DNA from: Limnochordaceae bacterium
Lineage (GTDB): Bacteria; Bacillota; Limnochordia; Limnochordales; Geochordaceae
NCBI GenBank assembly: GCA_014896295.1
Contig: JADBKR010000005.1
Span: 124,001 to 188,000, forward strand
Length of the DNA: 64,000 nucleotides
Direction: 5' to 3'
Shown here: positions 28,967 through 41,979 of the stretch, piece after piece
How positions within the stretch are numbered: position 1 is the stretch's first letter
Layout of the letters: every line of letters begins with the position of its first letter
Translations under genes and position numbers: made by a program
The notes under the pieces: model-generated
What the model was told of the DNA's origin: nothing
Database searches by the model: none
Seen by the model: the letters and a program-made list of their open reading frames with translations, nothing else

Positions 28967-30487
28967 TTACCGGATCCGCCGGCTCCCCGGGTCGCTCAGT
29001 GCGATGCCCTGCTCGCACAGCGGGCACGCCTCGGGCGGGTAAGTGCGAAGCTCCAACCGGACCAGGGGCCGGAAGGGCACCGGCGGCGCGAACCGGCCGC
29101 CGCTGCGGTCGATGAGACAGCCGATACCCACCACCTGGCCCCCGGCCTCTTCGACGGCCTCGGCGGTCTCCATGACGGAGCCGCCCGTCGTCACCACGTC
29201 TTCGACGAGCAGCACCCGGGCTCCGGGCGGCAGGGAAAAACCCCGGCGCACCTGCATGCGCCCGCCCACCCGCTCCGTGAAGAAGGCCCGGCTCACGCCC
29301 AGCTGCCGCGCCAGCTCGTAAGCGAGCAGGATGCCCCCCGTGGCCGGCCCCACCACGACCTCGGCCGGCAAGTCGAGCAACCTCAGGGCGAGCAGCCGCA
29401 CCATCGCTTCGGCCACCCCGGGGCGCTCGAGCAGCCGGAACTTCTCCACGTACCGGTCGGAGTGGAGCCCCGAGCTCAACTGGAAGTGGCCTTCTAGCAC
29501 CGCCCCGGTTTGCTGCAAGAACCGCAAGGCCTGCTCGTCGGGCGCGGGCAGGCGCTCGACGCGCAGGACGACCGAGTCGAGCCAGGCCTCGAAGCTGGCG
29601 GCGCCCGCCGTCTCCAGGTGATCCCGGAGGCCTTCCACGATCTCCAGGGCGGCCGTCGGCCTGTGGAACGTGGCCGTCCCGACGGCCACGGCCCGAGCAC
29701 CGGCCAGGAAATACTCGAGCGCGTCGCGAATCGTCTCCACGCCGCCGCTGCCGATGATGGGCATGCCGGTCGCCCGGTAGACCTCCGACGCCAGCCGCAC
29801 CGAAAGAGGCCGGACGGCCGGCCCGGACAACCCTCCCACCCCGGCCGTCAGGGCGGGCCGGCCCGAGCGGGTGTCGATCACCAGCGCCGGGTACGTGTTG
29901 GCCACGGTGAACCCGTCGGCCCCCACGGCCGCCGAGGCGCGGGCGACCTCCACGGGGTCGGCCCCCATCGGGGCCAGCTTGACGAAGATCGGCCGCCGCG
30001 TGACGGCGCGGACCGCCGCCACCACCCGCGCCGCGGTCACCGGCGAGGTGGCGAAGGTGGCGCCGCCTTCCTTCACGTTGGGGCAGGAGATGTTGATCTC
30101 GAAGGCCGCCACCGCTCCGGTCCCGTCCAGCCGGCGGGCCACCTGCGCGTACTCCTCCACCTGCTTGCCCACGATGTTGGCGATGATGGTGGCGCCGGTG
30201 GCCGAGAGCTGCGGCAGCACGTGTTGCACGAACGCCTCGACCCCCGGGTTTTCCAGGCCGATGGCGTTGACGAGTCCGGCCGGCGTCTCCACCAGGCGGG
30301 GCGGGTCGTGGCCGGTCCACGGCTCCAGGCTGAGCCCCTTGGTGACCACCGCGCCCACCCACTGCGGCTCCACGATCCCCCGCAGGTCCAGGCCGTAGCC
30401 GAACGTGCCCGACGCCATGACCACAGGGTTTCGCAGGCGCAGCGGCCCGAGCTGGACTTCGAGCGACGCCCCGGCGCGCGGCCTCAT
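28967..30487 (-). CDS. pyrDE: Fused dihydroorotate dehydrogenase (PyrD) - orotate phosphoribosyltransferase (PyrE)
   Basis: One 506-residue frame joins two consecutive pyrimidine enzymes. Residues about 1-305 are a class 1B dihydroorotate dehydrogenase: NPVVMASGTFGYG, VVTKGLSLEPW, EINISCPNVKEGG (catalytic Cys), FVKLAP and GSGGVETIRDALEYFLAGA. Residues about 316-506 are an orotate phosphoribosyltransferase: TGAVLEGHFQLSSGLHSDRY, GPATGGILLAYELARQ, the PRPP motif VLLVEDVVTTGGSVMETAE and CPLCEQG near the end. The junction has no stop codon in any minus-strand frame over about 80 bases, so a single indel could not have hidden separate genes there. The ATG overlaps the pyrK stop (ATGA). PyrK makes this a heterotetrameric, NAD-linked PyrDB-type enzyme. 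Confidence 0.9.
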   Translation of the reverse strand: MRPRAGASLEVQLGPLRLRNPVVMASGTFGYGLDLRGIVEPQWVGAVVTKGLSLEPWTGHDPPRLVETPAGLVNAIGLENPGVEAFVQHVLPQLSATGATIIANIVGKQVEEYAQVARRLDGTGAVAAFEINISCPNVKEGGATFATSPVTAARVVAAVRAVTRRPIFVKLAPMGADPVEVARASAAVGADGFTVANTYPALVIDTRSGRPALTAGVGGLSGPAVRPLSVRLASEVYRATGMPIIGSGGVETIRDALEYFLAGARAVAVGTATFHRPTAALEIVEGLRDHLETAGAASFEAWLDSVVLRVERLPAPDEQALRFLQQTGAVLEGHFQLSSGLHSDRYVEKFRLLERPGVAEAMVRLLALRLLDLPAEVVVGPATGGILLAYELARQLGVSRAFFTERVGGRMQVRRGFSLPPGARVLLVEDVVTTGGSVMETAEAVEEAGGQVVGIGCLIDRSGGRFAPPVPFRPLVRLELRTYPPEACPLCEQGIALSDPGSRRIR

Positions 30488-31301
30488 CGTCCCGGACACC
30501 TTTCCCAATCCAGTTCGGAGGCGTCGAAGACGGGACCTTCGACGCAGGCCCGGGCCCATCCGGTGACCCGGTACCCTTCCCGCCGTTTCCACGGGACCAC
30601 GCACGACAGGCAGACGCCGGCGCCACAGCCCATCACGGTCTCGACCGAGAGCTGGAGAGGCCGGGGACGCTGGGTGGCCAGAGCGGCCAGCGCCTGGAGC
30701 ATCCCCCACGGCCCGCAGGCGAACACCCCGTCCGCCCGATCCCAGTACCGCCGCGCCACCTCGACGGCGGTGCCGGGCTCGCCCCGGCTACCGTCCTCGG
30801 TCGCCACCGTCACCAAAGCGCCCACGTGCGCCATCTCCTCCGCCAGCACCACCTCGGAGGCCGTTCGAAAGCCGAGCACCGCTTGCACGCTCCACCCGTC
30901 CCTGCACAGGGCCCGGGCCAGCCACAACAGAGGAGCGGCGCCCACGCCCCCACCGACCAGGAGGGCACGTCCTCCCGAAAGATCCCACCCGAAGCCCCGT
31001 CCGAGCGGCCCGAGCACGTCGAGCTGGCTTTGCTCGGGGCGGGCCGCCAGCCACGCCGAACCCTTTCCCACCACCTTGACCACGAGCGCCGCCCGGTCGG
31101 GCTGCGGGCCCAGGTCGGCGATGCTGAACGGCCGCCGCAGCAAGGGGTCCACGCCGTACGGGTCGCGGGTGAGGACGTGGAGGAACTGCCCGGGCCGGGC
31201 CTCTTCGAGCCCCGGCAGCGACAGGTCGAGCCGCACGACGCCGGGCGCGAGCTCCCGTCGGGCGATGACGCGAGCGGTCCGAAGGCCCGCGGCGTTGTCC
31301 G

Positions 31302-31305
<4 letters not shown>
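30484..31305 (-). CDS. pyrK: Dihydroorotate dehydrogenase B electron-transfer subunit
   Basis: PyrK carries FAD and a [2Fe-2S] cluster and passes electrons from class 1B PyrD to NAD+. The FAD-binding [14 protein letters not shown]-site [16 protein letters not shown] and [12 protein letters not shown] segments are visible. The C-terminal cluster cysteines are in [16 protein letters not shown] and ACVEGPVF. At 273 residues it has normal length. It overlaps carA upstream and pyrDE downstream, each by ATGA, so the three genes are translationally coupled. Confidence 0.95.
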
Positions 31306-32446
<1,141 letters not shown>

Positions 32447-32502
32447 GCTGCCGATCCTTCCTCTCTACCCCGACGCCCGCAGCCATGTGACCCAGGTGCG
32501 CC

Positions 32503-33441
32503 TCACGCCCCGCCGCGGACGTCGTTGACCTGATCGCGTAGCCGGCGCGCAGCCTCGGCGCCGGCCTCCTCCCACCGCCGCTCGCCGCCGGGATGGGTCC
32601 GCCAGGCACCCAGTATAGATCGGGAGGCCGCGACGAGTCCCCCCAGGCCGCGACGGTCGAAGGCCGGGCCCAACGCCTCGACCTGGCCACCCTGGGCGCC
32701 GACGCCCGGCAACAACAGCCAGATCCCGGGCAGCTCGCGCCGCATCTCGCCGATGACCTCCGGATAGGTCGCTCCCACGACGGCCCCGACGGAGGCAAAC
32801 CCGCTCGGTCCGAAGCGGCCGGCCGCCCACCGGCCGATCAACCCGGCCACCGCACCGGCCACGGTCTTCCCGCCCGCGAGCGGCAGGTGCTGCAACTCCC
32901 CGGCCGAGGGATTGGAGGTGTGGGCCAGGACGAAGACCCCCTTGCCCGACGTATCCACCCACTCGAGAAACGGCCGGACGGAGTCGGTCCCGAGATACGG
33001 ATTGACCGTGCAGGCGTCGGCGCCCAGCACCTCGGTGCTCCCGTCGCCCGGCCACTGGAAGCGGCCGATGAGGGCGCGCGCGTAGGCGGCGGCGGTCGCG
33101 TCGATGTCCCCCGGCTTGCCGTCCACGATGGTGAGAAGCCCCATCCCCCCTGCAAGCCGGATGAGGCGCTGCAGCGTCGCAAGCCCGGCCGGCCCCAGCG
33201 CCAGGAAGTAGGCCAGCTGGAATTTCACCGCGACCACGAACGGGGCACACGCCCCGACGAGAGCCGCCCCGACCTCCTCCGTGGCCGATGCCGCCCGCTC
33301 CAACAGGCTCTCGTCGGCGTGGCGCGACAGGATCGAAGGCGGGAAGAAGATAGGATCCGGGTCGAACCCCAGCACCACGCACGAGCCCCGGGCCGTGACG
33401 GCTCGTACGAGCCGCTCTCCGAAGTGGGGTTGCTCAGCCAT
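32503..33441 (-). CDS. pyrF: Orotidine-5'-phosphate decarboxylase (subfamily 2)
   Basis: PyrF decarboxylates OMP to UMP. It belongs to the longer subfamily 2 (312 residues), as found in mycobacteria and Myxococcus, not the 230-residue Bacillus type. Motifs: SCVVLGFDPDP, FVVAVKFQLAYF, LTIVDGKPGDIDATAAAYA (catalytic Lys/Asp network), DACTVNPYLG, FVLAHTSNPSA and LLLPGVGAQGG. The ATG lies 8 bases inside the end of pyrC. Placing pyrF between pyrC and carA differs from B. subtilis, where it follows pyrD. Confidence 0.94.
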   Translation of the reverse strand: MAEQPHFGERLVRAVTARGSCVVLGFDPDPIFFPPSILSRHADESLLERAASATEEVGAALVGACAPFVVAVKFQLAYFLALGPAGLATLQRLIRLAGGMGLLTIVDGKPGDIDATAAAYARALIGRFQWPGDGSTEVLGADACTVNPYLGTDSVRPFLEWVDTSGKGVFVLAHTSNPSAGELQHLPLAGGKTVAGAVAGLIGRWAAGRFGPSGFASVGAVVGATYPEVIGEMRRELPGIWLLLPGVGAQGGQVEALGPAFDRRGLGGLVAASRSILGAWRTHPGGERRWEEAGAEAARRLRDQVNDVRGGA

Positions 33442-34589
33442 CGTCGATCGTGCCGGCGAGCATCGCGATCCGGCCCCCCACGACGGTGCCCACCGGCCGT
33501 CCCTGCACCTTCCACCCGGCGAACGGGGTGTTGCGCCCCCGGGAGCGGAAGCGGGCCGGCTCCACCGTCCACTCCTGGGCAGGGTCGAACAGGGTGATGT
33601 CGGCTCGAGCCCCTTCGGCCAGCACCCCGCCCTCGAGCCCCAGGATGCGGGCCGGCGCCAGCGACAGGGCCCGCACCGCCTGCATGGGGGTGAGCACCCC
33701 CTGGTGGGTCAGGGCGCCGAGCGTCAGGGCCACCAGCGTCTCCAGCCCCACGGCGCCGAAGGGCGCCTGGTCCAGCTCGACCTCCTTCTCCTCGGGGGCA
33801 TGGGGCGCGTGATCGGAAGCCACCGCGTCGATGATCCCATCGGCCAGAGCCTGCCGCAGGGCCTGCCTGTCCTCCTCGGTACCGAGCGGGGGACTGACCT
33901 TGGCGGAGGCGTCGTAGCCTTCCAGGGCCTCGTCGGTCAGGAAGAGATGGTGCGGGGTCACCTCGGCCGTCACCCGCACTCCCGCCTGCTTGGCCTGCCG
34001 GATGAGCTCGACGGAGCGGGCCGTGGAGACGTGGGCCACGTGCAAGTGCGCACCCGTCGCCGCGGCCAGGGCGATGTCGCGGGCGACCACGATGCTTTCG
34101 GCTTCGGCCGGGATACCCGGCAGGCCCAATCGCAGGGACACCGGCCCCTCCCGCATCACTCCGCCTCGGGCGAGGGAGGGATCGAGCGCGTGCACGATCA
34201 CGGGGCGTCCCAGGTCGGCGGCGTATTGCAGGGCGCTACGCATGAGCGACGCGTCGGCCACCGTGTCGCCGTCGTCGGAAAAGGCCACCGCGCCCGCCTC
34301 CGCCATCTCGCCCATCTCGGCCAGCTCTTTGCCCTGGCGCCCCTTGGTCAGCGCTCCGATGACCCGTACGCCCACCACGCCTTCCCGGCGCGCCACGGCC
34401 TGGACGTGTTCCACCACGGAGGCATCGTCGATGGGCGGCTGCGTGTTGGGCATGCAGGCGACGGCGGTGACGCCGCCGGCCGCCGCCGCGCGGGTGCCGG
34501 TGGCGATGGTCTCTTTGTGCTCCTGGCCGGGCTGGCGGAGGTGGGTGTGCATGTCGATGACACCGGGGACGACCCACCACCCCCGGGCG

Positions 34590-36326
<1,737 letters not shown>

Positions 36327-37310
36327 CTACAGGCGCCGGCTGCTCGCCTCGGCCCGCAGCCGCTCCAGCGCCTGCTCCATGTCCTCCGGCAGGGGCGCGA
36401 CGAAGTGCATGGGCCGGCCCGTCACCGGATGCACGAACACCAGCTCCCTGGCGTGAAGAGCCTGGGCTTTCAAACCCAGCTCGCCCCTGGCCTTGTGGCC
36501 GCGGCCGGCCCCATATACGGGGTCCCCGGCGATGGGATGACCGATGTAAGCCATGTGCACCCGGATCTGGTGAGTTCGGCCTGTCTCGAGTTTTACCTCC
36601 AGCAGGCTGTATGCTCCGAACCGTTCCAGCACCGTGAAGCGGGTGACGGCCGGGCGGCCCTCGGGCACGACGGCCATGCGCAGCCGGTCGTGAGGATGGC
36701 GCCCGATGGGGGCGTCGACGAGGCCGGCTTCCACGCCCGGCTGGCCCCGCACGATGGCCCAGTAGATGCGGTGGATGGTGCGCTCCTTGAGCTGGCGGGT
36801 CAGGCCGAGGTGAGCGTCGTTGGTCTTGGCCACCACCAATAGCCCGGTGGTGTCCTTGTCGAGCCGGTGGACGATCCCCGGGCGCATGACCCCCGCGATC
36901 CCTGACAGGCGGGGCGAGTGAGCGAGCAGCGCGTTGACGAGGGTGCCCGAGAAGTTGCCGACCCCCGGATGCACCACCATGCCGCGAGGTTTGTTGATGA
37001 CCAGCAGGTGCTCGTCCTCGTAGACCACGTCGATGGGGATGGCCTCGGGCTGCAGGTCCTCCGGGCGCTCGGGCGGGGGTACCAGCACCCATACCTCGTC
37101 GCCCTCGGCCACGCGGTGGGCCGGCTTGGCGGGACGGCCGTTGAGCAGCACGTTGCCGCGGGTGATCAACCGCTGTACGAACGCCCGCGAGGGGCCGACC
37201 TCGGTGAACTGGGCCAAGTAGGCGTCGACCCGGAGCCCGTGGGCTTCGGGTGGCACCGTCAGCGTGATCTCACGGCCTGCTTGCGGATCCGGGCCTGCGT
37301 GCATCCCCAC
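36327..37310 (-). CDS. rluD: RluD-family 23S rRNA pseudouridine synthase
   Basis: This 327-residue protein is an RluA/RluD-type pseudouridine synthase. It has an N-terminal S4 domain ([28 protein letters not shown]), the first catalytic block [12 protein letters not shown], the catalytic Asp in [18 protein letters not shown], and [20 protein letters not shown]. It overlaps the end of lspA by about 40 bases, the conserved lspA-rluD-pyrR order of B. subtilis (lspA-ylyB-pyrR). Substrate is inferred from family only. Confidence 0.92.
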   Translation of the reverse strand: MGMHAGPDPQAGREITLTVPPEAHGLRVDAYLAQFTEVGPSRAFVQRLITRGNVLLNGRPAKPAHRVAEGDEVWVLVPPPERPEDLQPEAIPIDVVYEDEHLLVINKPRGMVVHPGVGNFSGTLVNALLAHSPRLSGIAGVMRPGIVHRLDKDTTGLLVVAKTNDAHLGLTRQLKERTIHRIYWAIVRGQPGVEAGLVDAPIGRHPHDRLRMAVVPEGRPAVTRFTVLERFGAYSLLEVKLETGRTHQIRVHMAYIGHPIAGDPVYGAGRGHKARGELGLKAQALHARELVFVHPVTGRPMHFVAPLPEDMEQALERLRAEASSRRL

Positions 37311-37808
37311 TCACGATCGGGAGCGGCTGTCGCCCTCGGCGGAGACCGCCGGGGCGTGGTGCCGGACGAGGTACCAGAAGAGCAAGCGCGACGCCGACGA
37401 CGATCCCGGTGTCGGCCAGGTTGAAGACCGGCCACACGCTCAGGTCGATGAAGTCGATGACCGACCCCGTGCGCAGCCGATCCACCAGGTTGCCCGCCGC
37501 GCCCCGGCGGCCAGCCCCAGGCCCGCCAGCGCCAGGCCGCTCTTGGGGCCGACCCTCCCCGCCATCACCACCGCCAGCACGAAGACGAGCAGCGTCGCCG
37601 CGACGAAGAGCTCCTGGCGTCCCTGGAACAGGCCGAAGGCGGCGCCGGGGTTGGTGACGTGGGTCAACCGGATGAGGCGCCCCGCCACGCCTACCGACTC
37701 CCCCGGCCCGAGCCAGCGCGAAACGGCCCACTTGGCCGCCTGATCGACGGCAAGCGTCCCTGCGGCCCATGCCAGTACCATCCCATAGTCCCGTCGCACG
37801 TGGCTCAT
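37270..37808 (-). CDS. lspA: Lipoprotein signal peptidase (frameshifted)
   Basis: LspA cleaves lipoprotein signal peptides in the membrane. The first frame covers the N-terminal helix with [13 protein letters not shown] and the [13 protein letters not shown] motif. The second frame carries both catalytic aspartates, in [10 protein letters not shown] and [14 protein letters not shown]. One missing G near 37503 restores [15 protein letters not shown] non-conserved tail of about 40 residues runs into rluD. TPR and other lipoproteins in this window would be substrates. Confidence 0.9.
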
Positions 37809-37868
37809 TCTACCATCCCTGCCAGGCCGAGAGAAAGGGTACGGCGCCCGGCCTCGCGTCGCCGCCCT

Positions 37869-38663
37869 TCACGAAGGGGCAGTCGCGGGCGGCTGCTCTT
37901 CCTCGTCCTCCATGGAGCGGGGCCGCCGTCGCCCGGGACCGCTCGGGTCGGGGTAGATGGCCTGCAGGTCGGCGACCCCCTGTCCCGTCACGTCGGCCAC
38001 GAACTCCACTTCGCCGGTTCCGCCCTGCAACTGGGTGTCGGCCCCTTCGAAGGTCTCGTCGTAGTCCACGGCGCCCGGCACGTCCTGGGGCGAGTTGGCG
38101 TTGCCGTATGGGGCCAGCGCCTCCCAGACGTCCTCGGGGCCGAGGGCCGCCTCCCCCTCGTTGACCAGGTTGGCCCGGGCGAAGGGCGGCGCGAGCGTGG
38201 CTTCCTCCAGGGGTCGCAAGCCGGGTCCCGCTTCGACCCTGCGTTGCTCGTCCCTATCGTGGATCCGCTGGCAGTGTACGCAGCGGCGAGCGTACGGCAT
38301 GGCGAGCAGGCGCGCCGTGCCGATCGACCGGCCGCACTCCTCGCAGTAGCCGTAGGTGCCCCGGTCCATCCGGACCAGCGCCTGGTGCACCTCGTCTCGG
38401 GTGATGCGGAGCCGTTCGAGCAGTCCCAGATCCTTGCTCCGTTCGTACGTCTCGTCCGCGAGGTCGGAGGTATGCTGGTCGTAGCTCGATAGTTCCCCGA
38501 CGCTCTCGCTCTCGGGCCGGTCGAGCCCCTGGCGCTGCATCGCTTCGGCCCGTTGCCCCAGATCTCGCTCCAGCCGCTGGAGGCGCCGGCGAAGCCGCGT
38601 ACGTAAATGCTCCGGTAGCGAGGGCACCCAAGGCCACTCCTCTCGGGGCGGGCCCTTGTTCAT
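37869..38663 (-). CDS. TraR/DksA-type C4 zinc-finger protein (YteA-like)
   Basis: The protein (264 residues) has an N-terminal helical region rich in Arg/Leu (LRRRLQRLERDLGQRAEAMQ), the family segment ESVGELSSYDQHTSDLADET, and a zinc finger CEECGRSIG...RRCVHC of C-x2-C-x17-C-x2-C type. A Glu/Asp/Pro-rich C-terminal part follows, with VWEALAPYGNANSPQDVPG, a segment typical of the YteA family of sporulation-associated proteins. Function is not established; DksA relatives bind RNA polymerase. Its ATG shares one base with the stop of the upstream small membrane protein gene. Confidence 0.85.
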   Translation of the reverse strand: MNKGPPREEWPWVPSLPEHLRTRLRRRLQRLERDLGQRAEAMQRQGLDRPESESVGELSSYDQHTSDLADETYERSKDLGLLERLRITRDEVHQALVRMDRGTYGYCEECGRSIGTARLLAMPYARRCVHCQRIHDRDEQRRVEAGPGLRPLEEATLAPPFARANLVNEGEAALGPEDVWEALAPYGNANSPQDVPGAVDYDETFEGADTQLQGGTGEVEFVADVTGQGVADLQAIYPDPSGPGRRRPRSMEDEEEQPPATAPS

Positions 38664-39046
38664 CAGTGGCGCGCGAGCTCGGTCTGCACGATGCGGACGA
38701 TCTCCGCGACGAAGTCGCCGATGTACGGGATGTTGAGGGCGGCCAGCCGCCCCAACAGGTACAGGAAGATGGCGCCCACGGCCGTGAAGCCCACTGCCAG
38801 ACCGAACCCCCGGAAGACTCCGGCCATGAAGTTGAGCGACAGCAAGCGCGCCGGGTTACGGTAGAGTTCCACGAGCTCGGCCAGGTTGGCTTTTTCCATC
38901 GCGGCCACCAGGTCGTCCAGCCGCTGGATGAGCCTGCCGACCGGCGAAGCCGGCGCCCGGCGCCGTGCAGTGCTGCGCCGGCCGGCATCGGGAGCAGCCT
39001 CCCGATCGTGGGGCCTGGCGCCTTCCCCTTCGTGCTTGGAGGCCAT
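38663..39046 (-). CDS. Small membrane protein, DUF5665-like
   Basis: This 127-residue protein has a charged, basic N-terminal half (HDREAAPDAGRRSTARRRAP), an amphipathic stretch (LIQRLDDLVAAMEKANLAEL), and two hydrophobic segments around FMAGVFRGFGLAVGFTAVGA and FLYLLGRLAALNIPYIGDFV. The latter, with YIGDF, resembles the DUF5665 family found beside ileS and DksA-like genes in Bacillota. The start ATG is assigned by composition; its ribosome site is weak. Function unknown. Confidence 0.75.
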   Translation of the reverse strand: MASKHEGEGARPHDREAAPDAGRRSTARRRAPASPVGRLIQRLDDLVAAMEKANLAELVELYRNPARLLSLNFMAGVFRGFGLAVGFTAVGAIFLYLLGRLAALNIPYIGDFVAEIVRIVQTELARH

Positions 39047-39123
39047 GCGACGCAGTCCCAACAGCGCCCGCGCCCCGCCCCGGCCTAGTGTGCCCCGCCC
39101 TGCCGCGGCCCAGCCCCACCACC

Positions 39124-41937
39124 TCAGGCGCCCGAAGCGACGACCTCGGCGCAGCGCTCGCACAGGTCCGGGCGCCCGGGGATCTCGCCCACCGACGGGA
39201 GATACCGCCAGCAGCGCTGGCACTTCGCGGCGAGCGTGGGCTCGACCTCCACGTGCCAGTCGGCCCCGGGCCGCAAAGTCACGGAAGCCACCATCAGCCA
39301 GGCGCTCAGCGTCTCGGGCCCGGCTCCCAGCGACTCCAGCAAGCGGGCAGGAGCTTCGACGATGAGCTCGGCCTGCAGCGAGGTCGAAATCCGGTCCTCC
39401 CCCCGGGCCTGCTCGAGGGCCCGCATCACCTGGCGGCGCAGCTCGAAGAACGGCTCCATCCGGGCGAGCCGCTCGGGGTCACGCCACCGGGCCGTCTCGG
39501 GCCACCGGGTCAGGTGGACGCTCTCCGCCTCTTTCGGCCCGGGCACGTGCTGCCACACCTCTTCGGCCGTGTGCACGAGAATCGGGGCGATGAGCCGTAC
39601 CAACACCTGGAGGACGTGGTAGAGCGCGGTCTGCGCCGAACGCCGGGAGAGCGAGCCGGCGGCGTCGCAGTAGAGGCGATCCTTGAGGACGTCCAGGTAG
39701 AACCCGCCCATGTCGACGGTGCAAAAGCGCAAGATCTCGTGGTACGGGACGTGGAACTCGTAGCGCCCGTAAGCCCCGACGCACCGCTCCGCCAGGTCGG
39801 CGGTGCGGGCCAGCGCCCACCGGTCCAGCTCCTGCATCCTCTCGAGCGGCACCTGATCCTGCGCCGGATCGAAGTCGAACAGGCTCCCGAGCAAGAAGCG
39901 CAACGTGTTGCGGATGCGCCGGTAAGCGTCTGCCACCTGATCCAGGATGCCCGTCGAGACCCGCACGTCCTCCCGGTAATCCGACGAGGCGACCAGAAGG
40001 CGCAACACGTCGGCGCCGTACCGGTCGATGACCTCCTGGGGCGCGACCGCGTTGCCCAGGGACTTGTGCATGGCCCGTCCCTGGGCGTCCACGACGAAGC
40101 CGTGGGTCACCACGGCCCGGTACGGCGGCTGACCTCGGGTGGCAACCGCCGTGAGCAGCGACGACTGGAACCATCCCCGGTGCTGGTCCGTGCCCTCGAG
40201 ATAGAGGTCGGCGGGCCAGCGCAGCTCTTCCCGCTGGGTGAGCACCGCCTCGTGACTCGACCCCGAGTCGAACCAGACGTCCATCGTGTCGGTCCCTTTC
40301 GCGAAGCGGCTGCTGCCGCACTCCGGGCACCGGGTCCCCGGGGGTAGCAGCTCTTCGGCCTCGTGGGCGAACCAGGCGTCCGACCCCTCCCGGGCGAACA
40401 CGGCGGCCACCGCCTGGATGGTGCGCCGGTCGATCAGCGGGCGACCGCACCCCTCGCAGTAGAAGACCGGAATGGGCACCCCCCACGTCCTCTGGCGGGA
40501 GATACACCAGTCATGCCGGTCGGCCACCATCCGGCGAATCCGATCCCTCCCCCAGGACGGTACCCACTGCACCTGGTCGATGGCGGCCAGGGCCTGGCGC
40601 CGGAAGCCGTCCACCGAGGCGAACCACTGCTCGGTGGCGCGAAAGATCACCGGCCCCTTGCAGCGCCAGCAGTGCGGGTACTGGTGGGTGGTCAGGCCCG
40701 AGTGGAACAGCCGGTGCCGGCTCTCCAGGTCGCGCAGGATGATGGGAGTGGCCTCGTCCACCCCGAGCCCTGCGTACGGCCCGGCCAGCTCGGTGAACCG
40801 CCCGTGGTCGTCCACCGGCGTCACCACCGGGAGCTGGTAGCGCAGCCCCACCTCGTAGTCCTCCTGGCCGTGGCCCGGTGCGATATGGACGGCGCCGCTG
40901 CCCTGCTCCATGCTGACCATGTCGTCCCCGACCACCGGCACCTCCCGCGCCTCGAGCGGGTGCATCAGCGTGGCGCCCAACAGCTCGAACCCCTTGAGCC
41001 GCCGGACCACGGCGGGGGCACCGTCGCCTGCCAGCGCCGCCACGGAGGCGAGGCGGGTTTCGGCCACGACCAGATCCCGCCCGGCGATGCGGGCCCAGAC
41101 GTAAGGGTGATCCGGATGCACGGCCACCGCCTGGTTGGCCGGCAGCGTCCAGGGCGTCGTCGTCCAGATGAGCATCGAGGCCCCGGCGGCGGCCAGGTCC
41201 AGCCCTGCGCCGGAGCCGTCCTTGAACGGAAAGGCCACATAGATGCTCGGGCTTTCGTGATCCCGGTACTCCACCTCTGCCTCGGCCAGCGCCGTCTCGC
41301 AGCGCGGGCACCAGTAGACCGGCTTGAGCCCCCGGTAGATGTACCCGCGCTCCACCATCTCGCCGAACAGCTCGACCTGGCGCGCTTCGTACGCCGGCTC
41401 CAGGGTGAGGTAAGGGCGCTCCCACTCGCCCCAGACGCCCAGGCGCCTAAACTCCTCCCGCTGGATGTCGACGAAGTGGAGCGCGTACTCCCGGCAGCGC
41501 CGCCTGAACTCCAGCACCGACATCTGGTGCCGGTCGATCCGGTGCCGGCGGATCACCTCGTGCTCGATGGGCATGCCGTGGGTGTCCCATCCGGGCACGT
41601 AAGGCGCCCGCATCCCTTCCATGGAGCGGACCCGGACGATGAAGTCCTTGAGGATCTTGTTGAGAGCGGTACCGAGGTGGATGTTGCCGTTGGCGTAAGG
41701 CGGCCCGTCGTGCAGCACGAACAGCGGAGCGCCCTCCTGGCGCCGCATTTGCTGGAGCTTGTCGTACAGCCGGTGCTCCTGCCAGAAGCGCTCGATCTCG
41801 GGCTCGCGCCGGGGCAGGTCGGCCTTCATGGGAAAGGCGGTCCTGGGCGTCAGCACGGTGCGCGACCAGTCCGCCTTGCCGTTGCCCCCGGCCGTCTCGG
41901 TCTGCTTCGTCGTCGAGGTCTGGGTTGGACGATGCAC
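39124..41937 (-). CDS. ileS: Isoleucyl-tRNA synthetase
   Basis: This 937-residue class I synthetase charges tRNA-Ile. It has FPMKADLPRREPEIERFW near the N-terminus, the HIGH-type motif ANGNIHLGTALNKILKDF, the WDTHGMPIEHEV segment, and the KMSKS-type motif MHKSLGNAVAP. The C-terminal zinc site is CQRCWRYLPSVG...CERCAEVV. The frame continues far upstream into the T-box leader, so I chose the GTG with GGGGAGAG ahead of it, which gives the normal N-terminus. A T-box leader precedes it. Confidence 0.95.
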   Translation of the reverse strand: MHRPTQTSTTKQTETAGGNGKADWSRTVLTPRTAFPMKADLPRREPEIERFWQEHRLYDKLQQMRRQEGAPLFVLHDGPPYANGNIHLGTALNKILKDFIVRVRSMEGMRAPYVPGWDTHGMPIEHEVIRRHRIDRHQMSVLEFRRRCREYALHFVDIQREEFRRLGVWGEWERPYLTLEPAYEARQVELFGEMVERGYIYRGLKPVYWCPRCETALAEAEVEYRDHESPSIYVAFPFKDGSGAGLDLAAAGASMLIWTTTPWTLPANQAVAVHPDHPYVWARIAGRDLVVAETRLASVAALAGDGAPAVVRRLKGFELLGATLMHPLEAREVPVVGDDMVSMEQGSGAVHIAPGHGQEDYEVGLRYQLPVVTPVDDHGRFTELAGPYAGLGVDEATPIILRDLESRHRLFHSGLTTHQYPHCWRCKGPVIFRATEQWFASVDGFRRQALAAIDQVQWVPSWGRDRIRRMVADRHDWCISRQRTWGVPIPVFYCEGCGRPLIDRRTIQAVAAVFAREGSDAWFAHEAEELLPPGTRCPECGSSRFAKGTDTMDVWFDSGSSHEAVLTQREELRWPADLYLEGTDQHRGWFQSSLLTAVATRGQPPYRAVVTHGFVVDAQGRAMHKSLGNAVAPQEVIDRYGADVLRLLVASSDYREDVRVSTGILDQVADAYRRIRNTLRFLLGSLFDFDPAQDQVPLERMQELDRWALARTADLAERCVGAYGRYEFHVPYHEILRFCTVDMGGFYLDVLKDRLYCDAAGSLSRRSAQTALYHVLQVLVRLIAPILVHTAEEVWQHVPGPKEAESVHLTRWPETARWRDPERLARMEPFFELRRQVMRALEQARGEDRISTSLQAELIVEAPARLLESLGAGPETLSAWLMVASVTLRPGADWHVEVEPTLAAKCQRCWRYLPSVGEIPGRPDLCERCAEVVASGA

Positions 41938-41979
41938 CTGTACCACTCTCCCCGGTCTCGTTGGCCCGCAGGTCCCATT

